Part shown: piece by piece, positions 1-5,803 of the stretch | How the letters are laid out: each line of letters opens with the position of its first letter | Position numbering within the stretch: position 1 is the stretch's first letter | Origin: Spirochaetales bacterium | GTDB taxonomy: Bacteria > Spirochaetota > Spirochaetia > DSM-27196 > SLST01 | DNA: 5,803 nt | Direction: 5' to 3' | Assembly (NCBI GenBank): GCA_007130265.1 | Contig: SLST01000221.1 | Span: forward strand, 1 to 5,803 | Translations under genes and position numbers: made by a program | The notes under the pieces: generated by a model | The model's database searches: none | The model's input: the letters and a program-made list of their open reading frames with translations, nothing else | What the model was told of the DNA's origin: nothing

Positions 1-2
1 CA

Positions 3-113
3 AACCAGCTACTCGTCTCGGGACGCCCGGACGTACTGCACGAGCTCGAACAGCATCCGTTTGTACAGTCGGTCTGGAGAGAATTGGGGGACGAATGGAC
101 ATCATCAGAGTAA
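3..113 (+). CDS. C-terminal fragment of an unidentified protein (5' end outside window)
   Basis: An open frame enters from the left edge and ends at a TAA at 111-113, giving 36 visible residues starting NQLLVSGRPDVLHELEQHPF and ending in a polar tail (…DEWTSSE). The mix of hydrophobic and charged residues and the G/C-leaning third codon positions (about 64% by hand count) look more protein-like than the other two forward frames, which are rich in Ser/Arg/Thr. It would overlap the start of the YggT gene by 19 nt, in a different frame, which suits the tight packing of this strand. I do not recognise the family, and no motif is visible in so short a piece. The alternative is that it is chance open sequence and that the true upstream gene ends before the window. 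Confidence 0.5.
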   Translation, partial: NQLLVSGRPDVLHELEQHPFVQSVWRELGDEWTSSE

Positions 114-691
114 CCATGCAGATACTCAGTTTCGCGCTGAGCCTCTACTCATTCCTGATCTTCGTCAGGATCATCCTGACCTGGTTTCAGACGGGTGACT
201 ACGGTCAGGTAGCCGTCTGGCTCGGAAGGATCACGGATCCCTACATCAACTGGTTTCGACGGTTCGACTTCCTGCGCCTGGCCGGTGTCGACCTGTCGGT
301 CATTGCGGCACTGGTCACACTCTGGATCGGTCGGAGCATCGCGCTCAACATCGCCTACGTCGGCACCATCACGCTGGGCACGATTCTCGCGATCACTGTC
401 AGCGCGGTCGCGAGCGCGGTGTTCTTCTTTCTGACGCTCTTTCTCATCCTGGCCATCATCCGCCTGCTCGGGTCACTCTTTGGAGCCAACACCGCGCTGC
501 GGTTCTGGATCGTGATAGACCAGATCCTCGAACCTATCGTGCATCGTGTCGTGACTCCCCTCGCGCGAGGACGTCTTGTCAACTACCAGAACGCGCTCAT
601 CATCTTCATCGCGGTCGACTTCGTAGCGATTCTCCTCGGCAGGTTTGTCATCGCGATTCTCACCGGAGTGCTGCGCGGGTTGCCCTTCTAG
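95..691 (+). CDS. YggT family integral membrane protein
   Basis: A 198-residue, very hydrophobic protein with the duplicated YggT architecture. The first unit has a membrane segment at about 9-31 containing RIILTWF (25-31), followed by ITDPYINWFRRF (46-57). The second has a segment at about 93-126 ending in IIRLLGS (121-127), followed by the related IDQILEPI (141-148). Further membrane segments lie at about 66-90 and 167-193. Length is close to E. coli YggT (about 188 aa, two repeats). Members sit in the inner membrane; roles proposed elsewhere include osmotic tolerance and envelope or division-related functions, and the biochemical role is unsettled. The ATG at 95 is preceded by GGGGGA (86-91), with close spacing. 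An in-frame ATG at 116, just after the upstream stop, is a possible alternative start that would leave the first membrane helix intact. The stop TAG (689-691) lies 4 nt before the preferred recG start. Confidence 0.92.
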   Translation: MDIIRVTMQILSFALSLYSFLIFVRIILTWFQTGDYGQVAVWLGRITDPYINWFRRFDFLRLAGVDLSVIAALVTLWIGRSIALNIAYVGTITLGTILAITVSAVASAVFFFLTLFLILAIIRLLGSLFGANTALRFWIVIDQILEPIVHRVVTPLARGRLVNYQNALIIFIAVDFVAILLGRFVIAILTGVLRGLPF

Positions 692-695
692 GGAA

Positions 696-2789
696 ATGCA
701 CGTCGCAGAGATCACGCAGCCTGTCACCGATCTCCCCGGAGTGGGGCCGACGCGAAGCGAAGATCTCTCGCGGCTCGGAATCACCACGATCGGTGATCTT
801 CTGCTTCACGTCCCGCGCGAGTACGAGGATCGGGCAACACCGGTACCCTTCGCCGGTGCCGAACCGAGCCGGGCGGTCAACACGGTTGCACAGGTCGTGG
901 CGCACAGCTACGTCGGAGGCGGCCAAAAACGCACGCTGAAGGTGCACGTGCGCGACGAGACCGGCATTGGAGTGCTCGTGTGCTTCGGACGGAATTTCCT
1001 CGCACGTTCGCTGCCCGAGGGCAAGACGATCCGGATCTACGGCGTGTTCACGCACCGCTACGGCGACCTCCAGGCAACCGCGTTCGAGTTCGAGGACGCA
1101 GCAGCTGCGCCGCGGAAGTTCGGGATGATCCTTCCGGTCTATCCGCTTGCGGGCAGCCTCTCGCAGAGTGACCTCAGAAAAGCCACAGCGGCGGCCGTGA
1201 GACGCTACGGGCGTAACGTCACACAGGAGCTGCCTAACAGCCTCGTCGAGCGAAGAGGCTTGCTGCCCACCGCCAGGGCGCTGGAGGCGATACACCTGCC
1301 CGCTTCGCTCGATGAGCCCGCGAAAGGCCTGAAGACGCTCGTCTACCTCGAGCTGTTCTTCCTGCAGCTTGCGATCGGCATCCGTTCCGCTGAACGGCAA
1401 CGCAGCTCGCGACCGCCCCGGTCGCTCCCTCGGGGATTCGCCGATCGGCTCGCCGGGAATCTGACCTTCGCACTCACAGCGGACCAGCAGACGGTCATGC
1501 GGGAAATTGTCACGGATCTCGAGGCCGGGATTCCCATGGCACGGCTGCTGCAGGGCGATGTCGGTTCGGGGAAGACCATCGTCGCGCTGCTCTCCGCACT
1601 CATGGTCGTGGAGGCCGGTCACCAGGTCGCCCTCATGGCGCCAACCGAGCTCCTCGCGCGGCAGCACGCAGATGCGACCGCGCGGCTGTTCGCTGCGGCG
1701 GCTCTCGACGTGTCGGTTGCGCTGCTTTCAGGCACCATCTCGACCTCGAGCCGCAAACCGCTCATCACGGCAATCGCCTCAGGCTCAGTCGATCTGGTGA
1801 TCGGCACCCATGCGGTGTTCACCCCCGACGTCGCCTTCCGTAACCTCGCGTATGTCATTATCGACGAGCAGCACCGGTTCGGCGTCCTGCAGCGGGCCGC
1901 ACTCCTGCAGAAGGCGCGCCGACCCGACGTCCTGTTCATGACCGCGACGCCGATACCTCGAACGCTGGCTTTGACCGTATTCGGTGACATGAAGGTGAGC
2001 TCGATCCGGGAGATGCCGGCCGGGCGCAGACCGATTGAGACTCACCTCGCGCGACATGGAAACGAGGCGAAGGTGTACGAGTTTGTCCGCCGTGAGCTTG
2101 CCGCCGGCAGACAGGCCTATTTCGTGTATCCGCGCATTGACGACACCGGAGCGCTCGCGCTCCGGGACGCCGAGTCGATGTGGCAGACACTTCAGGACCA
2201 AGTATACCCTGAGTTCTCCGTGGGTCTCGTGCACTCGCGGATCGCCGACGAGCAGAAGCGCGAAACGATGGAACAGTTCCGCCGGGGTGAGCTCGACGTA
2301 CTCGTGGCAACGAGTGTCGTGGAGGTGGGAGTCGATGTTCCGAACGCGACGTGCATGGTCGTCGAGCATGCCGAGCGCTTCGGGCTGGCCGCACTCCATC
2401 AGCTGCGCGGCAGAGTAGGTCGGGGTGTGCACCAGAGCTACTGTTTCCTCGTGTACGCCGAGGAGCTCACCGACGCGGCGAAGGAACGTCTGAAGGTGAT
2501 GCACGCGACGACCGATGGATTCGAAATCGCCGAGGAGGACCTGAGGATCCGCGGCCCGGGGGACATCGCCGGAACTCAACAGGCAGGGTATCTGCGGCTG
2601 CGCATCGCAGTGCTCGCCCGCGACATGGGCACCATGAACGAAGCGCGCACCGATGCGTTCGACATTCTCGAGGTCGATCCGTTTCTCACCGGACCTGCGC
2701 ATGTGCCGCTTGCGAAGTCGCTCGACGCCGCGAGAGCCATGAACCGCCACACGCCCTTCTCGTACTCCGAGACCGAGGAGAGCACATGA
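696..2789 (+). CDS. recG: ATP-dependent DNA helicase RecG
   Basis: A 697-residue RecG, an SF2 translocase that remodels stalled replication forks and branched recombination intermediates in the cytoplasm; length matches the family (about 680-700). In order: N-terminal HhH-like LPGVGP (13-18), OB-fold wedge (about 60-135), Walker A GDVGSGKT (287-294), motif Ia APTELLARQH (315-324), motif II DEQH (390-393), motif III TATPIPRTL (416-424), HSR plus ATSVVEVGVDVP in the second RecA domain (about 513-549), and motif VI QLRGRVGRG (569-577). R598, R619 and Q629 match by spacing the TRG translocation residues of E. coli RecG (R609, R630, Q640). The frame is open back to a TTG at 645, but that start would sit deep inside yggT and add a Cys-rich, non-family leader, so ATG 696 is preferred; its AGGGA (690-694) is unusually close, so re-initiation after yggT is likely. 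The TGA overlaps the rsmD ATG by 4 nt. Confidence 0.97.
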   Translation: MHVAEITQPVTDLPGVGPTRSEDLSRLGITTIGDLLLHVPREYEDRATPVPFAGAEPSRAVNTVAQVVAHSYVGGGQKRTLKVHVRDETGIGVLVCFGRNFLARSLPEGKTIRIYGVFTHRYGDLQATAFEFEDAAAAPRKFGMILPVYPLAGSLSQSDLRKATAAAVRRYGRNVTQELPNSLVERRGLLPTARALEAIHLPASLDEPAKGLKTLVYLELFFLQLAIGIRSAERQRSSRPPRSLPRGFADRLAGNLTFALTADQQTVMREIVTDLEAGIPMARLLQGDVGSGKTIVALLSALMVVEAGHQVALMAPTELLARQHADATARLFAAAALDVSVALLSGTISTSSRKPLITAIASGSVDLVIGTHAVFTPDVAFRNLAYVIIDEQHRFGVLQRAALLQKARRPDVLFMTATPIPRTLALTVFGDMKVSSIREMPAGRRPIETHLARHGNEAKVYEFVRRELAAGRQAYFVYPRIDDTGALALRDAESMWQTLQDQVYPEFSVGLVHSRIADEQKRETMEQFRRGELDVLVATSVVEVGVDVPNATCMVVEHAERFGLAALHQLRGRVGRGVHQSYCFLVYAEELTDAAKERLKVMHATTDGFEIAEEDLRIRGPGDIAGTQQAGYLRLRIAVLARDMGTMNEARTDAFDILEVDPFLTGPAHVPLAKSLDAARAMNRHTPFSYSETEEST

Positions 2790-3334
2790 GGATCACCGGT
2801 GGTTCGCTTACCGGCAGGCGCGTCGCTGTTCCGCCCGGGACGATCCGCCCGGCGATGGATCGGATGCGCGAGTCGTTGTTCAGCATCCTTGGCCCGCTCG
2901 ACGGCAGCTCCTTTCTCGATCTCTTCTGTGGGTCGGGCATCATGGCGCTCGAGGCCATCTCACGCGGCGCCACTCGCGTCACGCTCGTCGAGCGTGACCG
3001 CGGCAAACGGAGATGCATCGTGGACAACCTCACCCTCGCAAAGGAGAGCCCGTGCCCGAGACCAAGGCTGGTGATCACTCCCGTGGAGGCTTTTGTCTCG
3101 CGGGCCACCGACCGCTACGATCTGATCTATCTCGACCCGCCTTTTGCCTATCGTTACAAGTCGGATCTGCTGCATCGGATCGTCGCCGGAGATCTCCTCG
3201 AGCCGGACGGCCGCCTGCTGATCCACTATCCGGCTGAGGAGACCGTGCCGGCGGCCATCACCGCAGACGTCACCCAGGACGACGAGCGACGCTACGGACG
3301 CAGCACGGTCCGTTTCTACCGCGCATCCCGGTAA
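2786..3334 (+). CDS. rsmD: 16S rRNA (guanine(966)-N2)-methyltransferase RsmD
   Basis: A 182-residue class I SAM-dependent methyltransferase matching RsmD, which makes m2G966 in 16S rRNA during 30S assembly. It begins with the family signature RITGGSLTGRR (2-12) and a downstream RPAMDRMRESLF (21-32). SAM motif I is FLDLFCGSG (43-51), an acidic residue E69 follows beta-2 (TLVERD), and the catalytic motif IV is DPPF (117-120). The C-terminal YGRSTVRFYR resembles the usual YG...V..Y+ ending. Length is typical (about 180-200). ATG 2786 is chosen because residue 1 there begins the conserved N-terminus, GAGGAG lies at 2775-2780 with 5-nt spacing, and the ATGA overlap with the recG stop implies translational coupling. 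The same frame is open upstream to 2351, but that part is only antiphase to recG. A different small RNA or DNA N-methyltransferase specificity is possible but less likely given the N-terminal signature. Confidence 0.94.
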   Translation: MRITGGSLTGRRVAVPPGTIRPAMDRMRESLFSILGPLDGSSFLDLFCGSGIMALEAISRGATRVTLVERDRGKRRCIVDNLTLAKESPCPRPRLVITPVEAFVSRATDRYDLIYLDPPFAYRYKSDLLHRIVAGDLLEPDGRLLIHYPAEETVPAAITADVTQDDERRYGRSTVRFYRASR

Positions 3335-3354
3335 TCACGCGGAACTTGTTTTTT
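3317..3354 (+). terminator. Candidate weak intrinsic terminator at the end of rsmD
   Basis: CCGCG (3319-3323) can pair with CGCGG (3338-3342) around a 14-nt loop that contains most of the rsmD stop-codon region. The stem is followed by AAC and then TTGTTTTTT (3346-3354). This has the order expected of a Rho-independent terminator, but the stem is only 5 bp and the loop is large. A competing 5-bp hairpin, TACCG (3317-3321) with CGGTA (3329-3333), uses overlapping bases. The T-run may instead be just the AT-rich upstream part of the his promoter. I read it as a possible partial terminator or attenuator between the recG-rsmD and his units. Confidence 0.3.
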
Positions 3355-3362
3355 GGTATATT
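3354..3362 (+). promoter_or_regulatory. Candidate extended -10 promoter for the his genes
   Basis: TGG followed by TATATT (3357-3362) matches the sigma70 extended -10 consensus TGnTATAAT at all but one defined position, inside an AT-rich patch (3343-3362) in otherwise GC-rich DNA. No convincing -35 element is found 16-18 nt upstream (the bases there are ATCACG, TCACGC or AATCAC), which is tolerated by extended -10 promoters. Predicted transcription would start near 3367-3370, leaving a leader of only about 15 nt before the hisZ GTG. It lies in the only intergenic gap of the window longer than 10 nt, between a complete rsmD and a new functional block, which supports a promoter reading. Confidence 0.5.
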
Positions 3363-3365
3363 GGC

Positions 3366-3381
3366 CGGGCAAAGGAGCCCG
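3366..3381 (+). promoter_or_regulatory. hisZ ribosome-binding site within a small GC hairpin
   Basis: AAAGGAG (3371-3377) is a strong Shine-Dalgarno 6 nt before the GTG at 3384 and is what decides that start codon. It is framed by a perfect 5-bp inverted repeat, CGGGC (3366-3370) and GCCCG (3377-3381), so AAAGGA would form the loop and its last G the base of the stem. This could modulate hisZ initiation in read-through transcripts from rsmD. In a transcript starting near 3367-3370 from the adjacent promoter, most of the 5' arm would be absent and the site would be free. The hairpin's function is inference; the RBS itself is clear. Confidence 0.6.
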
Positions 3382-3383
3382 AC

Positions 3384-4454
3384 GTGCCGCACCGTAACCT
3401 GCATCTCCCGCAAGGAACCGAAGCCTTTTACCTCGAGGAGGCGTATGTGCACCGGAAGCTCGTGCGCGCATTCGAAGACCGATGCGAGCTCTGGGCCTAC
3501 CTGCCGGTGCAGACGCCCGTATACGACTTCTACGAGCTCTACCGCGAGCTGATCGACCGCAATCGGGAGAGCGACACCTACCGGCTCGTCGACCGCGCGG
3601 GCGATCTCCTGGTGCTGAGATCAGACATAACGCTCTTCCTTGCGAGACAGATGGGGCTCGTGCTCGAACCCGAAGACCTGCCTGTGCGCGCGTACTACGG
3701 AGATACGATCCTCAGACACGAGGACGCCCACGACATATCGAAGAACGAGTTCTTCCAGGTCGGAGCGGAACTGATTGGAGCCACCGGACCGGAAGCCGAC
3801 GCCGAGATCGTCCTGCTACTCTTCGATGCGCTCGATCAGTGGGGGGCAACCGACATCGTGATCCACATCGGGCACCGCGCGCTGTTGAGCGAGCACGATC
3901 AGCGTGATCGTCTCGCGCCGGCCGTGGCGCACCGTGACTGGGCCACCGTGCAGAGCGTACTTCGCGACGAAGGCCTGTCGCCGAGCGAATGCGACGGACT
4001 CCTGGAGCTCTATCGGTTCATAGGTTCAGCCGACGAGCTCGCCCGTCTGGCCTCCGCCCGTGAAGGCCTTGGAACAGGCCCCCGCGCCGCGATCGACCAC
4101 CTTCTGCTCCTCGCTTCAGAGTTCGCGGCGCTCGGCTACGCGAATCGGATACGGATCGACCTCTCGGAGGTGGGCAGTCAAGCGTACCACTCGGGGGTCG
4201 TGTTCCAGGCGTACGCCCCGGACACCGCAGACGCGGTTGCCTCCGGAGGGCGATACGACGGACTGCTCGGTCACTTCGGGTTTGATGCGCCGTCGATCGG
4301 ATTCTCGGTGATGCTCAGGCGGCTTCAGTCGCGACGGGGATCGAGCACCGGCCACCCGACCCCGACCGCTCAGCATCTCCCGGGAGACTCGTTCCGCAAG
4401 CGCTTCGCTGAGGCGCGCCGACTCAGGGCCGAAGGAATGGTGGTTTCCCTGTGA
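3384..4454 (+). CDS. hisZ: ATP phosphoribosyltransferase regulatory subunit HisZ
   Basis: A 356-residue paralogue of the histidyl-tRNA synthetase catalytic domain. HisZ does not charge tRNA; it binds short HisG, activates it and carries histidine feedback sensitivity. Visible landmarks: LPQGTEAFYLEEA (8-20), LRSDITLFLAR (78-88, at class II motif 2-like context), FFQVGAELIG (123-132, the HisZ-style QxGxELIG), YHSGVVFQAY (268-277, where true HisRS usually has a GLDYYTG-type HisA motif), and GGRYDGLLGHFG (288-299). It stops without an anticodon-binding domain, and short HisG follows directly, so HisZ is preferred over HisS. The GTG start is supported by AAAGGAG at 3371-3377. The C-terminus beyond residue 314 is polar and Pro/Ser/Arg-rich, with a final FAEARRLRAEG (341-351) resembling the remnant tail of other HisZ proteins, and the whole is somewhat shorter than B. 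subtilis HisZ (about 390 aa). The TGA overlaps the hisG GTG by 4 nt. Confidence 0.92.
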   Translation: MPHRNLHLPQGTEAFYLEEAYVHRKLVRAFEDRCELWAYLPVQTPVYDFYELYRELIDRNRESDTYRLVDRAGDLLVLRSDITLFLARQMGLVLEPEDLPVRAYYGDTILRHEDAHDISKNEFFQVGAELIGATGPEADAEIVLLLFDALDQWGATDIVIHIGHRALLSEHDQRDRLAPAVAHRDWATVQSVLRDEGLSPSECDGLLELYRFIGSADELARLASAREGLGTGPRAAIDHLLLLASEFAALGYANRIRIDLSEVGSQAYHSGVVFQAYAPDTADAVASGGRYDGLLGHFGFDAPSIGFSVMLRRLQSRRGSSTGHPTPTAQHLPGDSFRKRFAEARRLRAEGMVVSL

Positions 4455-5074
4455 GTGAACCTTTGACCCTCGCCCTCCCGAAGGGCCGCCTGCAGGAGCA
4501 CAGCGAAGCGTACCTTGCCGAACGTGGGTACACGATTACGTTCGAGTCGCGCAAGCTCGTCGCGACCGACGAAAGCGGGACGATACGCATCATGCTCGTG
4601 AAGAACAGCGACCTGCCAACCTACGTGCACCACGGAATCGCAGGGCTCGGCGTCTGCGGCACCGACGTCATCTACGAGAGCGGGTACGAGTTTTTCACGC
4701 TCATGCAGATGCCCTTCGGTTCGACCCGCATGTGCCTCGCCGCGCCTGAAGACCTGGATCCCGCTTCGTACACCGGCCGACTTCGAGTTGCGACGAAGTT
4801 CACCCGCTTCGCGCGAGACTACTTCCAGCAAAACGGAATAGCCGCAGAAGTCGTCAGGCTTGGCGGGTCGGTTGAGCTCGCACCCGTCCTCGGGCTTGCT
4901 CCGTACATCGTTGACCTCGTGGAGACCGGGAACACGCTTCGCGCGCACCAACTCGAAGTCGTCAAGGAACTCACGCGGGTTGATGTCGTCCTCGTGGCGA
5001 ATCCGGCGTACTACAAGTTTCATTACAGAAGCATCGATTCGCTGGTCGATACTCTTCACAGAGGACCCTCATGA
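4451..5074 (+). CDS. hisG: ATP phosphoribosyltransferase catalytic subunit, short form HisG
   Basis: A 207-residue short-form HisG, which condenses ATP with PRPP to phosphoribosyl-ATP, the first and feedback-controlled step of histidine synthesis. It has ALPKGRL (8-14), the DLPTYV segment (54-59), CGTDVIYESG (69-78), RVATKF (112-117), GGSVELAP (138-145) and the PRPP-loop region VDLVETGNTLRAH (154-166). It lacks the roughly 80-residue C-terminal regulatory domain of long HisG, so it needs HisZ, which is encoded immediately upstream. The GTG start at 4451 overlaps the hisZ stop (GTGA). The nearest purine-rich motif, AAGGA (4432-4436), is about 14 nt away, so translation probably depends on coupling to hisZ. 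Two places differ from the usual family pattern as I recall it: IAGLGVCG (63-70, usually ADLGIxG, Asp replaced by G65) and GLAPYIVD (148-155, usually GLADxIVD, Asp replaced by P151). The rest is intact, and I expect an active enzyme. Confidence 0.96.
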   Translation: MSEPLTLALPKGRLQEHSEAYLAERGYTITFESRKLVATDESGTIRIMLVKNSDLPTYVHHGIAGLGVCGTDVIYESGYEFFTLMQMPFGSTRMCLAAPEDLDPASYTGRLRVATKFTRFARDYFQQNGIAAEVVRLGGSVELAPVLGLAPYIVDLVETGNTLRAHQLEVVKELTRVDVVLVANPAYYKFHYRSIDSLVDTLHRGPS

Positions 5075-5649
5075 GCAGACGCGCGAGTGTTGAACGTAAG
5101 ACGAAGGAAACCCAGATCATCATCGGGGTCGATCTCGATAGAGCGCCGCAGGGACGTATCACGACGGGGCTGCCGTTCTTCGACCACATGCTGGCCGCCA
5201 TGGCCTTTCACGGCGGATTCGACCTGTCGGTAAACGGCACGGGCGACCTCGATGTGGATCCGCATCACCTGGTCGAAGATTGCGGTATCGTGCTCGGGAG
5301 GTGTCTCGAGACGGTGTTCAGAGAGGGCGGGTCGATTCGACGTTTTGGACACGCAGTCATCCCGATGGACGAGGCTCTCGCCGAGGCGACGATTGACGTC
5401 TGCGGGCGCCCCACGCTTATCTACCGCGCGGCTCTCCCACAGAGCCACGCGGGTTCATTTCCGCTCTGGTTGCTGCGCGAGTTCTTCGCCGGTCTGTCCA
5501 TGGGAGCTCAATGCGCTCTGCACCTCGAGTGCCGGTATGGTGAGAACGCTCACCACATGGCGGAGGCTCTGTTCAAGGCACTCGGGAAGGCGATGGGCGC
5601 AGCCTACGCGAGCGCGGATGATGAGATGTCGACGAAGGGAACAATATAG
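5071..5649 (+). CDS. hisB: Imidazoleglycerol-phosphate dehydratase HisB (monofunctional)
   Basis: A 192-residue IGP dehydratase, converting imidazole-glycerol phosphate to imidazole-acetol phosphate in the cytoplasm; length matches the monofunctional family (about 190-200), without the N-terminal phosphatase domain found in E. coli HisB. The two-manganese site and substrate motifs are present: RKTKET (9-14), FFDHML (36-41), FHGGFDL (46-52), HHLVED (65-70), PMDEAL (98-103), REFF (136-139), NAHHMAEALFKA (159-170) and the C-terminal STKG (187-190). All the His/Glu ligands expected from these motifs are in place. The ATG at 5071 overlaps the hisG stop as ATGA and has GAGGA at 5061-5065 with 5-nt spacing, so it has both its own RBS and coupling to hisG. 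hisD and hisC, common neighbours between hisG and hisB elsewhere, are absent here, so they must lie at another locus if the pathway is complete. Confidence 0.97.
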   Translation: MSRRASVERKTKETQIIIGVDLDRAPQGRITTGLPFFDHMLAAMAFHGGFDLSVNGTGDLDVDPHHLVEDCGIVLGRCLETVFREGGSIRRFGHAVIPMDEALAEATIDVCGRPTLIYRAALPQSHAGSFPLWLLREFFAGLSMGAQCALHLECRYGENAHHMAEALFKALGKAMGAAYASADDEMSTKGTI

Positions 5650-5655
5650 CCGAGT

Positions 5656-5803
5656 ATGGGCGAGAAATGGCCGTCATTACGAGACGATCTGGCCGCTCCG
5701 GGTTTCCAGAAGACGAGTCGGGGCCCTGCAGGACGACTGTCCCCACAGCAGCGCACGGTGCTCATCCGGAAGGGAAACGAGTTTTTCAACCACGGTCGCA
5801 CCG
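5656..5803 (+). CDS. N-terminal fragment of an uncharacterised protein with a TPR-like segment (3' end outside window)
   Basis: An ORF starting at ATG 5656, 6 nt after the hisB stop, stays open for 49 codons to the window edge. It begins MGEKWPSLRDDLAAPGF, continues through a basic Gly/Pro linker, then LSPQQRTVLIRKGNEFFNHG (residues 29-48). The stretch KGNEFFNHG has the spacing of the first helix of a tetratricopeptide repeat (KGxxxxxxG), so the protein may carry TPR-like helical repeats further on; this is inference from one partial motif. Codon third positions lean to G/C like the neighbours. There is no good RBS: AAGGGA (5636-5641) is about 14 nt upstream, so translation may be coupled to hisB. 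I do not recognise the family. The opposite strand is also open across 5604-5801, but reads as a shadow. Confidence 0.6.
   Translation, partial: MGEKWPSLRDDLAAPGFQKTSRGPAGRLSPQQRTVLIRKGNEFFNHGRT

Noticed and set aside
645..695. Upstream TTG start for recG, adding 17 residues
   Set aside because: It would begin inside yggT and add a Cys-rich leader unlike RecG N-termini; ATG 696 directly precedes the family N-terminal region.
660..1667. Long minus-strand open frame (335 codons) opposite recG
   Set aside because: It lies wholly antisense to an intact RecG, has an Arg/His/Glu-rich composition without recognisable motifs, and is the expected mirror of G/C-rich third codon positions.
2570..2590. 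GTQQ in RecG where many orthologues have GTRQ
   Set aside because: As I recall, GTQQSG-type versions occur in other phyla such as Bacteroidetes, and the TRG glutamine itself (Q629) is kept, so this looks like normal family variation rather than a defect.
1785..2750. Long minus-strand open frame (321 codons) opposite the RecG helicase core
   Set aside because: Same reasoning: it is a shadow of strongly conserved helicase motifs on the + strand, with no family signature of its own.
2351..2785. N-terminal extension of the rsmD frame by 145 codons
   Set aside because: The extension is Arg/Gly/Ser-rich out-of-frame recG sequence; the conserved RsmD N-terminus begins at the ATG at 2786, which has a good RBS.
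3384..4454. Histidyl-tRNA synthetase (hisS) as the identity of the class II synthetase-like gene
   Set aside because: There is no anticodon-binding domain, the GLDYYTG-type motif is replaced by YHSGVVFQAY, and a short HisG that requires HisZ follows immediately.
1..5803. Mobile element, CRISPR array, tRNA/rRNA or defence-type system
   Set aside because: No transposase or integrase, direct-repeat array, terminal inverted repeats or RNA gene pattern was seen; every long + strand frame is a recognisable housekeeping gene.

Overview
The window is a compact, GC-rich (by eye about 60% GC) stretch of bacterial chromosome with every recognisable gene on the + strand and almost no intergenic DNA. No mobile element, CRISPR array, tRNA or rRNA was seen. 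The gene content is housekeeping. The host cannot be fixed from the sequence alone. The C-terminal RecG signature (GPGDIxGTQQxG...LRIAxLARD) and the gene mix would fit a GC-rich spirochaete or a related Gram-negative lineage, but this is a low-confidence inference.

Left block (1-3334): the tail of an unidentified upstream gene (3-113) overlaps the start of a YggT-family membrane protein gene (95-691). Next come recG (696-2789), the branched-DNA helicase/translocase, and rsmD (2786-3334), a 16S rRNA m2G966 methyltransferase. Gaps and overlaps of -19, +4 and -4 nt point to one co-transcribed unit. A weak hairpin plus T-run at the rsmD stop codon may end or attenuate it.

Boundary (3335-3383): the only real intergenic stretch holds an AT-rich island with an extended -10 promoter match (TGGTATATT) and a strong Shine-Dalgarno, AAAGGAG, flanked by a small GC hairpin. 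This probably starts a separate his transcript.

Right block (3384-5649): hisZ, short-form hisG and hisB are joined by 4-nt stop/start overlaps (GTGA, ATGA). HisZ and HisG together should form the hetero-oligomeric ATP phosphoribosyltransferase that commits ATP and PRPP to histidine synthesis. HisB is the monofunctional imidazoleglycerol-phosphate dehydratase acting several steps later. A further ORF begins 6 nt after hisB (5656) and runs off the window; its visible part has a TPR-like segment.

No previously undescribed system was found. The points most worth checking are the hisZ leader, non-consensus residues in HisG, the short C-terminal tail of HisZ, and the two partial ORFs at the edges.
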